DNA of 26,805 nt from CAZJHD01 sp964545855 (GTDB lineage Bacteria; Planctomycetota; UBA1135; JACQFD01): NCBI GenBank assembly GCA_964545855.1, contig CAZJHD010000060.1, forward strand, positions 1 through 26,805, in the 5' to 3' direction. Every line of letters starts with the position of its first letter. The first letter of the stretch is position 1. The translations under genes were made by a program, and so were the position numbers. Under the pieces are notes generated by a model. That model was not told the DNA's origin and made no database searches. It saw nothing but the letters and a program-made list of their open reading frames with translations. Shown here in pieces: positions 22,423-26,805 of the stretch.

Positions 22423-25419
22423 ATGAACCACGGATCGACTCGCACCGTCCTCCTCGTCCTCGGCGGGCTCGTGCTCGTCGCGGCGGCCGCCGCTGCGCTC
22501 TTCTTCCAACCGGAGGAGAGCCGCACCGCGCGCGGCTCCAGCGACTCGGCTCCCCCCGCCGCGCCGGACGCCCCCGAGAGCACCGCCTCGGACGTCGCGA
22601 CGATCCAGGCCAGCGGCGGCGCCACCGAAGGACGTCTCGAGATCGCTCCCGTCGCGACGCCCGTCTCGGTCGGCCCGCCGAAGGGCGACGAGGCCTTCGA
22701 GCGGGCGCTCTCCGGTCTCGTCGGACGCGTCGTCGAGCCCGACGGCACGCCCGCGCCGGGCGTCTCCGTGGATCTCCTCGGCGGCGTCCTCGAGTTCATG
22801 ACCTCGGACTTCGAGCGCGCCCTCTTCGATCCCTCCGCCCTGCAGATCCAGGTGGAGCAGGGCCACGCGACGACGGGCCCCGACGGACGCTTCCGCATCG
22901 GCCGCGTCGACCCGCGCCTCTGGTACGCGCTGGGTCTGAACCTCGGGCGCGGGCGCCCGCAGATCCGTCTCCTCGACCGCTCGCCGAACCCGGCGCAGAC
23001 CGTCGACCTCGGCGACCTCGTGCTCGCACCGCGGCTCGCCCTCTCGGGCCGCATCGTCGACGACCGGGGCCGCGCCGTCGCGGGCGCCCGTGTGCGCGCC
23101 ACGGCGATCCCGACGGTCGCGTTCCAGTTCGGCGCGAAACAGGTGGTGCCGGGCTGCGCGATCCGATTCCCCGCGCGCGGCGCCGGCCTCGGCCCCTTCT
23201 GGGAGCTCCCCGCCTGGACGACGCCGCTGTTCGAGAAGCTCCCCATGGTCGACGCGCGCAGCGACGCCGAGGGCCGCTTCCGCATCGAAGGCGCGCCGGG
23301 TGGCGCGCTCACGCTGCTCGTCGACGGCGCCGGGCTGCCGCCCCACCACCAGGGACCGATCCCGCCGCCGGCGGGAGACGTGAAGGATCTCGGCGACGTC
23401 GTCGTGCCGCGCGGAGACGACGTGGACATCCAGGTGGTCGACCTCCACGGCGCGCCCCTCGGCGGCGCCGAGGTGCGTCTCGGTCTCCCGTCTCCCCTGC
23501 AGAAGAGCTTCGTGTTCTTCCGGCCGCCCGAGAGATCCGACGCGAAGGGCCAGCACGTGGAGCACGGCGTGATCGGCGACCGCGCCGTCGTCGCGGCGCG
23601 CGCCACCGGGAGCGCCGACTGGGTCGTGAGCGACGAACTCGAGCTCACGGGCGACCCGCTCGTCGTGCGCGTCCCCGCTCCGCGCGCGGCGCTCGTGCGC
23701 GTGCGCGACGCGGCGGGACAGCCCCTCGACGCGACGATCGCGGTGCACCGCTCGCTCTCGTTCCTCGACGGCGTCACGGCCGTCTCCACGCCGCTCGCCG
23801 TCGCCGTCGAGCGCCCGGAGCCCGGCGCCCACCGGCTGCGCGGGCTCCTCCCGGGGAGCTACGACGTCTTCGCGCTCGTCGAGGGGAAGAGCTTCGGCGC
23901 GGCGGCGCTCGAGATCCCGGAGACGGGCGAGCCGCTCGAGACGCTCATCGAGTGCAAGGCGACGCGCACCGTCGAGGCGATCGTGATGGCGGGCGACCGG
24001 GGCGTGCCGCTCGAGGGAGCCCGCGTCTTCGCCGCCTCGGAGCGCGGCATGAATCGCGAGGGGCTCCGCGCCCTCGCGAGCGCGCGGACCGACGCGCGCG
24101 GTCGCGCGGCCGTGCGGGCGCCTGGGGAGGACAACGTGTCGCTGATCGGATCGCATCCCGCCTACGCCCTCGCGCGCGCGCGCATCGACCCGGCGATCCC
24201 GGGCGCGACGGTGCTCACCCTCACGAAGGGCGGAACCCTCGAGGGGCGCGTGACGAAGTCGGGCGCGCCGCCGCCGAAGGCCCAGATGATCCTGGCGGGC
24301 TCGGTCGGCATGGACTCCATCGAGCCGCCGCGCATGCGCATCACCGATGCCGACGGCACCTTCCGCTTCACCCATCTCGCGCCCGGCCAGTATCGCGTGG
24401 AGTGCACCGACCGGGTCTTCGACGGCGAGCTGACGGGAGGTCTCATGGGCCTCTTCGAGATGCGCGGCGCCGGCGAAGGCCGGAACGAATCGGTGATGCT
24501 GGAGGACGGCGGCGTGGCGAGGGTCGACTTCGACCTCGATCGCACGGGTCGGCTCCCCACGGCCGAGGATGGGCGCGTCTCCGGCAGCGTTCGCCTGAAC
24601 GGGCGGGTCATGGAGCGCGGGCAGGTGCAGGCGTCGGGGGCCGAGTGGCGCCAGGCACGCATCCAGGACGACGGCCGCTTCGACTTCGGGGCCCTGAAGC
24701 AGGGCAGCTACCAGCTCACCATCGTCGACCTGTCGAACGACCGCTGGAGCACGCTGGGGAGCCGCCAGGTCGAGCTCCGCGCCGGCGCGCACGAGGTGAT
24801 CGACTTCGACGTCGCGATGGGCGGACCGATCGTGGGGCGCGTCTTCGACGCCTCGACCCTCGCGCCGATCGCCGGAGCGTCGGTGAGCGTGCAGTCGAGC
24901 GCGGAGCGCGAGCCCGGCGCGACGATGATCGGCGGCTACTCGGCGGCGACCACCGACGAGACGGGGCGATTCTCGATCGACCTCGTCGCGGCCGGACCCT
25001 ACGAGCTGCGCGCGGAGGCCGACGGCTACGCCGGATCCGGCGGGATGAAGGTCGACGTGGCGCTCGGGGCGGTGATCCCGCCCGTGGAGGTGAGGCTCGC
25101 GCGCGGCGTCCCGGTGGCGGGCCGCGTCGAGCACGGAACCACGGGGAAGCCCCGGTGGGGCGGCCTGGGATTCTCCGGGAAGGATCAGGGCGGCACCTGG
25201 GCCTGGGTGAACCTCGATCTCGCGAAGATGTCCTTCGAGACGCGCGAGCTCGCACCGGGGAGCTACACGGTGTACTTGAACCTGAGCTTCCCGCGCGGTG
25301 AAGGCTTCCAGGAGCCCGTGGGGTTCCAGCCGATCCAGGTCGAGATCCCGGCCGGCGGCGACGAGGGACTGGTCCTGAAGTTCGAGCCGATCAAGGCCGC
25401 CAAGCCGGCGAAGCACTGA
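22423..25419 (+). CDS. Membrane-anchored carboxypeptidase-regulatory-like repeat protein B (tandem paralogue)
   Basis: A protein of 998 residues, paralogous to the one before it along its whole length. The same order is seen: short tail, membrane helix (about 8-29), Ser/Pro/Ala-rich linker, then nine units at about residues 95, 206, 333, 423, 516, 605, 718, 801 and 896, almost the same register as protein A. The first block is the best conserved (ALSGLVGRVVEPDGTP, DGRF.I.R.DPR.WY.L.LNLGR.RPQIR.LDR.PNP, DLGDLVLAP). The rest has diverged more but keeps unit boundaries and the final ELPAG/ELAPGSYTV pattern. It probably forms a second surface scaffold or a partner subunit. There is no catalytic motif. 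ATG 22423 has no strong ribosome binding site. The M24 peptidase gene begins 39 bases after its stop. Confidence 0.86.
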   Translation: MNHGSTRTVLLVLGGLVLVAAAAAALFFQPEESRTARGSSDSAPPAAPDAPESTASDVATIQASGGATEGRLEIAPVATPVSVGPPKGDEAFERALSGLVGRVVEPDGTPAPGVSVDLLGGVLEFMTSDFERALFDPSALQIQVEQGHATTGPDGRFRIGRVDPRLWYALGLNLGRGRPQIRLLDRSPNPAQTVDLGDLVLAPRLALSGRIVDDRGRAVAGARVRATAIPTVAFQFGAKQVVPGCAIRFPARGAGLGPFWELPAWTTPLFEKLPMVDARSDAEGRFRIEGAPGGALTLLVDGAGLPPHHQGPIPPPAGDVKDLGDVVVPRGDDVDIQVVDLHGAPLGGAEVRLGLPSPLQKSFVFFRPPERSDAKGQHVEHGVIGDRAVVAARATGSADWVVSDELELTGDPLVVRVPAPRAALVRVRDAAGQPLDATIAVHRSLSFLDGVTAVSTPLAVAVERPEPGAHRLRGLLPGSYDVFALVEGKSFGAAALEIPETGEPLETLIECKATRTVEAIVMAGDRGVPLEGARVFAASERGMNREGLRALASARTDARGRAAVRAPGEDNVSLIGSHPAYALARARIDPAIPGATVLTLTKGGTLEGRVTKSGAPPPKAQMILAGSVGMDSIEPPRMRITDADGTFRFTHLAPGQYRVECTDRVFDGELTGGLMGLFEMRGAGEGRNESVMLEDGGVARVDFDLDRTGRLPTAEDGRVSGSVRLNGRVMERGQVQASGAEWRQARIQDDGRFDFGALKQGSYQLTIVDLSNDRWSTLGSRQVELRAGAHEVIDFDVAMGGPIVGRVFDASTLAPIAGASVSVQSSAEREPGATMIGGYSAATTDETGRFSIDLVAAGPYELRAEADGYAGSGGMKVDVALGAVIPPVEVRLARGVPVAGRVEHGTTGKPRWGGLGFSGKDQGGTWAWVNLDLAKMSFETRELAPGSYTVYLNLSFPRGEGFQEPVGFQPIQVEIPAGGDEGLVLKFEPIKAAKPAKH

Positions 25420-25458
25420 AGCTCGCGCGAGGGTGCAGAGCTGCGGCAAGATGGGCGC

Positions 25459-26781
25459 GTGACCCAGACGACGCCCCCCGAAGGTCTCTACGCCGAGCAC
25501 GTCCGCGAGCGCGTGACGCGCGCTTCGGCGGCGCTCTCCGCGACGGGCTACGACGCGCTCGTGCTCTCCGCGGGAACCCCCTTCACCTACTTCGCGGACG
25601 ACATGGACGCGCCGTTCCATCGGTTGCCGCACTTCGCGCACTGGCTGCCGCTGCAGGGGCCCCACCACCTCCTCGTCGTCCGGCCCGGAGCGAGGCCCCG
25701 AGCGATCCGCGTGGCGCCGGAGGACTACTGGTTCGAGCAGGCTCCGCTGGGCGATCCCTTCTGGCTCCGCGAGATCGACGTCGTCGAGGTGCCGGACGTG
25801 GAGAGCGCCTGGAAGCAGGCGGCGCCGAAGGGCCGCGTCGCCTACCTCGGCGACGACCCCGCCGCCGCGCGCGCGCACGGGATCGCGGCCGATGCGGTGA
25901 ATCCCGCGGGCCTCGTCGCCCGGCTCGACTGGGACCGCAGCTACAAGACTCCCTACGAGGTGGAGTGTCTCGCCGAGGCGACGCGCGCCGCCGCGCGCGG
26001 CCACCGCGCGGCGAAGGAGGCCTTCCTCGAGGGCGGCTCGGAGCTCGCGATCCACCAGGCCTACGTGACGGCCGTCGGATGCGTCGACGCCGACCTCCCC
26101 TACACGAGCATCGTCGCGCTCGACGAGAAGGCGTCGATCCTCCACTACCACGCCAAGCGGACGGAGCGGAACGGACGCGTCCTCCTCGCGGACGTCGGCG
26201 CGATGCACCTGGGCTACGGCTCCGACATCACGCGCACCTGGACGGCGGAGGGCTGCGACGCGCTGTTCCGCGACCTCGTCGCGGGGATGGACCGGCTGCA
26301 GCGCGTCCTCTGCGATCTCGTCGAGCCCGGCTTCCCCTACCCGCAGCTGCACCGGGCGGCGCACGCGAAGATCGCCGACCTTCTCCACGCGACGGGCATC
26401 CTCGACGCCGGAGGCGACGAAGCCGTCGAGCTCGGCCTCACGGCACCCTTCTTCCCGCACGGCCTCGGACACTTCCTCGGCATCCAGGTGCACGACGTGG
26501 CGGGCCGCCAGGCGAGCGCCGAGGGCGGCACCGTCGCGCCGCCGAAGGGCCATCCCTACCTCCGCACCACGCGCACGATCGAGGAGCGGATGGTGTTCAC
26601 CATCGAGCCCGGCCTCTACTTCATCGAGATGCTCCTGCGGCCCCTGCGCACGGGTCCGAAGAGCCGCCACTTCGACTGGACCCTCGTCGACCGTCTCGTG
26701 CCCTTCGGCGGGATCCGCATCGAGGACGACGTGGTGGTGACGGCCGACGGCATCCGCAATCTCACGCGCCCGGAGATCTGA
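25459..26781 (+). CDS. pepQ: M24-family Xaa-Pro dipeptidase
   Basis: A protein of 440 residues, the normal length for PepQ (about 440). It cleaves dipeptides with proline in second position. The N-terminal creatinase-like domain (1 to about 155) ends in an LDWDRSYKTPYEVECLAEA linker. The pita-bread domain carries all five dinuclear metal ligands: D245 (LLADVGAMH), D256 (SDITRTW), H338 (HGLGHFLGIQVHDVAG), E383 (TIEPGLYF) and E422 (GIRIEDDVVVT). The DVGA form differs slightly from the common DAGA. There is no signal peptide, so it is cytoplasmic, unlike its exported neighbours, and would finish off peptides taken into the cell. The start is GTG 25459; a CAAGAT box six bases before it may be a -10 element. 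The first residues TQTTPPEGL precede the domain. Confidence 0.94.
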   Translation: MTQTTPPEGLYAEHVRERVTRASAALSATGYDALVLSAGTPFTYFADDMDAPFHRLPHFAHWLPLQGPHHLLVVRPGARPRAIRVAPEDYWFEQAPLGDPFWLREIDVVEVPDVESAWKQAAPKGRVAYLGDDPAAARAHGIAADAVNPAGLVARLDWDRSYKTPYEVECLAEATRAAARGHRAAKEAFLEGGSELAIHQAYVTAVGCVDADLPYTSIVALDEKASILHYHAKRTERNGRVLLADVGAMHLGYGSDITRTWTAEGCDALFRDLVAGMDRLQRVLCDLVEPGFPYPQLHRAAHAKIADLLHATGILDAGGDEAVELGLTAPFFPHGLGHFLGIQVHDVAGRQASAEGGTVAPPKGHPYLRTTRTIEERMVFTIEPGLYFIEMLLRPLRTGPKSRHFDWTLVDRLVPFGGIRIEDDVVVTADGIRNLTRPEI

Positions 26782-26785
26782 TCCG

Positions 26786-26805
26786 GCCCGGGAAGGTCCC
26801 GGGAA
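26786..26805. repeat. Possible start of another palindromic repeat at the right edge
   Basis: CCCGGGAAGGTCCCGGGAA follows the M24 stop directly: CCCGGGAA occurs twice, three bases apart. The CCCGGGAA half-site is the same as the arms of repeat copies 1 and 2, but the GGGGTC core is not seen before the window ends. Confidence 0.3.

Noticed and set aside
25422..25431. CTCGCGCGAG palindrome before the M24 gene as a terminator
   Set aside because: Ten bases with no loop and no T run; expected by chance at this GC content.
22147..26670. A 1507-codon open frame on the minus strand across the repeat-protein and M24 genes
   Set aside because: It is antisense to genes with clear family motifs, has an Arg/Glu/His-rich composition with no recognisable domain, and is expected where third positions are nearly all G or C. 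The same holds for the long minus frames at 19215-23789, 4656-8462 and 11860-16014.

Overview
This is a very GC-rich bacterial window (codon third positions are almost all G or C) packed with secreted, lipoprotein and membrane-anchored proteins. It holds no rRNA, tRNA, CRISPR array, phage gene or transposase that I can see. A Planctomycetota-like host is my best guess. The reasons are the DUF3500 protein, very large carboxypeptidase-regulatory-like repeat proteins, a Tat-exported hypothetical protein, a K+-dependent membrane pyrophosphatase and dispersed GGGGTCAGACCCC palindromes. This is inference: Myxococcota, Acidobacteriota or another GC-rich phylum is not excluded.

Layout, left to right. 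Positions 1-203 hold the start of a membrane-anchored protein that runs off the window. Next come a GlcG/HbpS-like (DUF336) protein, a convergent SIR2 deacylase with the desuccinylase-type Y-x-x-R signature, and a Tat-signal protein of unknown function. A palindromic repeat follows, then an outer-membrane-type lipoprotein divergent from a DUF3500 protein that is translationally coupled to a two-DTG aspartyl-protease-like lipoprotein. A 315-base gap with a possible terminator and a small hairpin precedes hppA (ion-pumping pyrophosphatase), which is followed by an M14-type zinc carboxypeptidase lipoprotein.

Positions 8618-11863 (minus strand) form a tight three-gene operon: a D-aminoacylase-like amidohydrolase lipoprotein, a COG3375-type GNAT N-acyltransferase, and an OSBS/N-succinylamino acid racemase of the enolase superfamily. 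The last two match the known N-succinylation/racemisation route from D- to L-amino acids. The amidohydrolase lacks the usual H-x-H metal motif. Divergent from it is glycogen phosphorylase (glgP), whose leader can form mutually exclusive hairpins. Then follows an operon of ECF sigma factor, zinc anti-sigma factor and a secretin-domain-like exported protein.

The 157-base convergent gap at 16983-17139 contains four perfect hairpins in tandem, the first a second copy of the palindromic repeat. After a small secreted protein on the minus strand comes a co-directional block: an exported M20 amidohydrolase, two tandem paralogous ~1000-residue proteins with nine beta-sandwich-like units each, and an M24 Xaa-Pro dipeptidase.

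Many of the genes are peptidases, acyl-amino-acid hydrolases or amino-acid-modifying enzymes, so the region looks devoted to scavenging peptides and acylated or D-amino acids at the cell surface. The ECF system and the large repeat proteins are probably envelope functions. Joint operation of the separate operons is inference.
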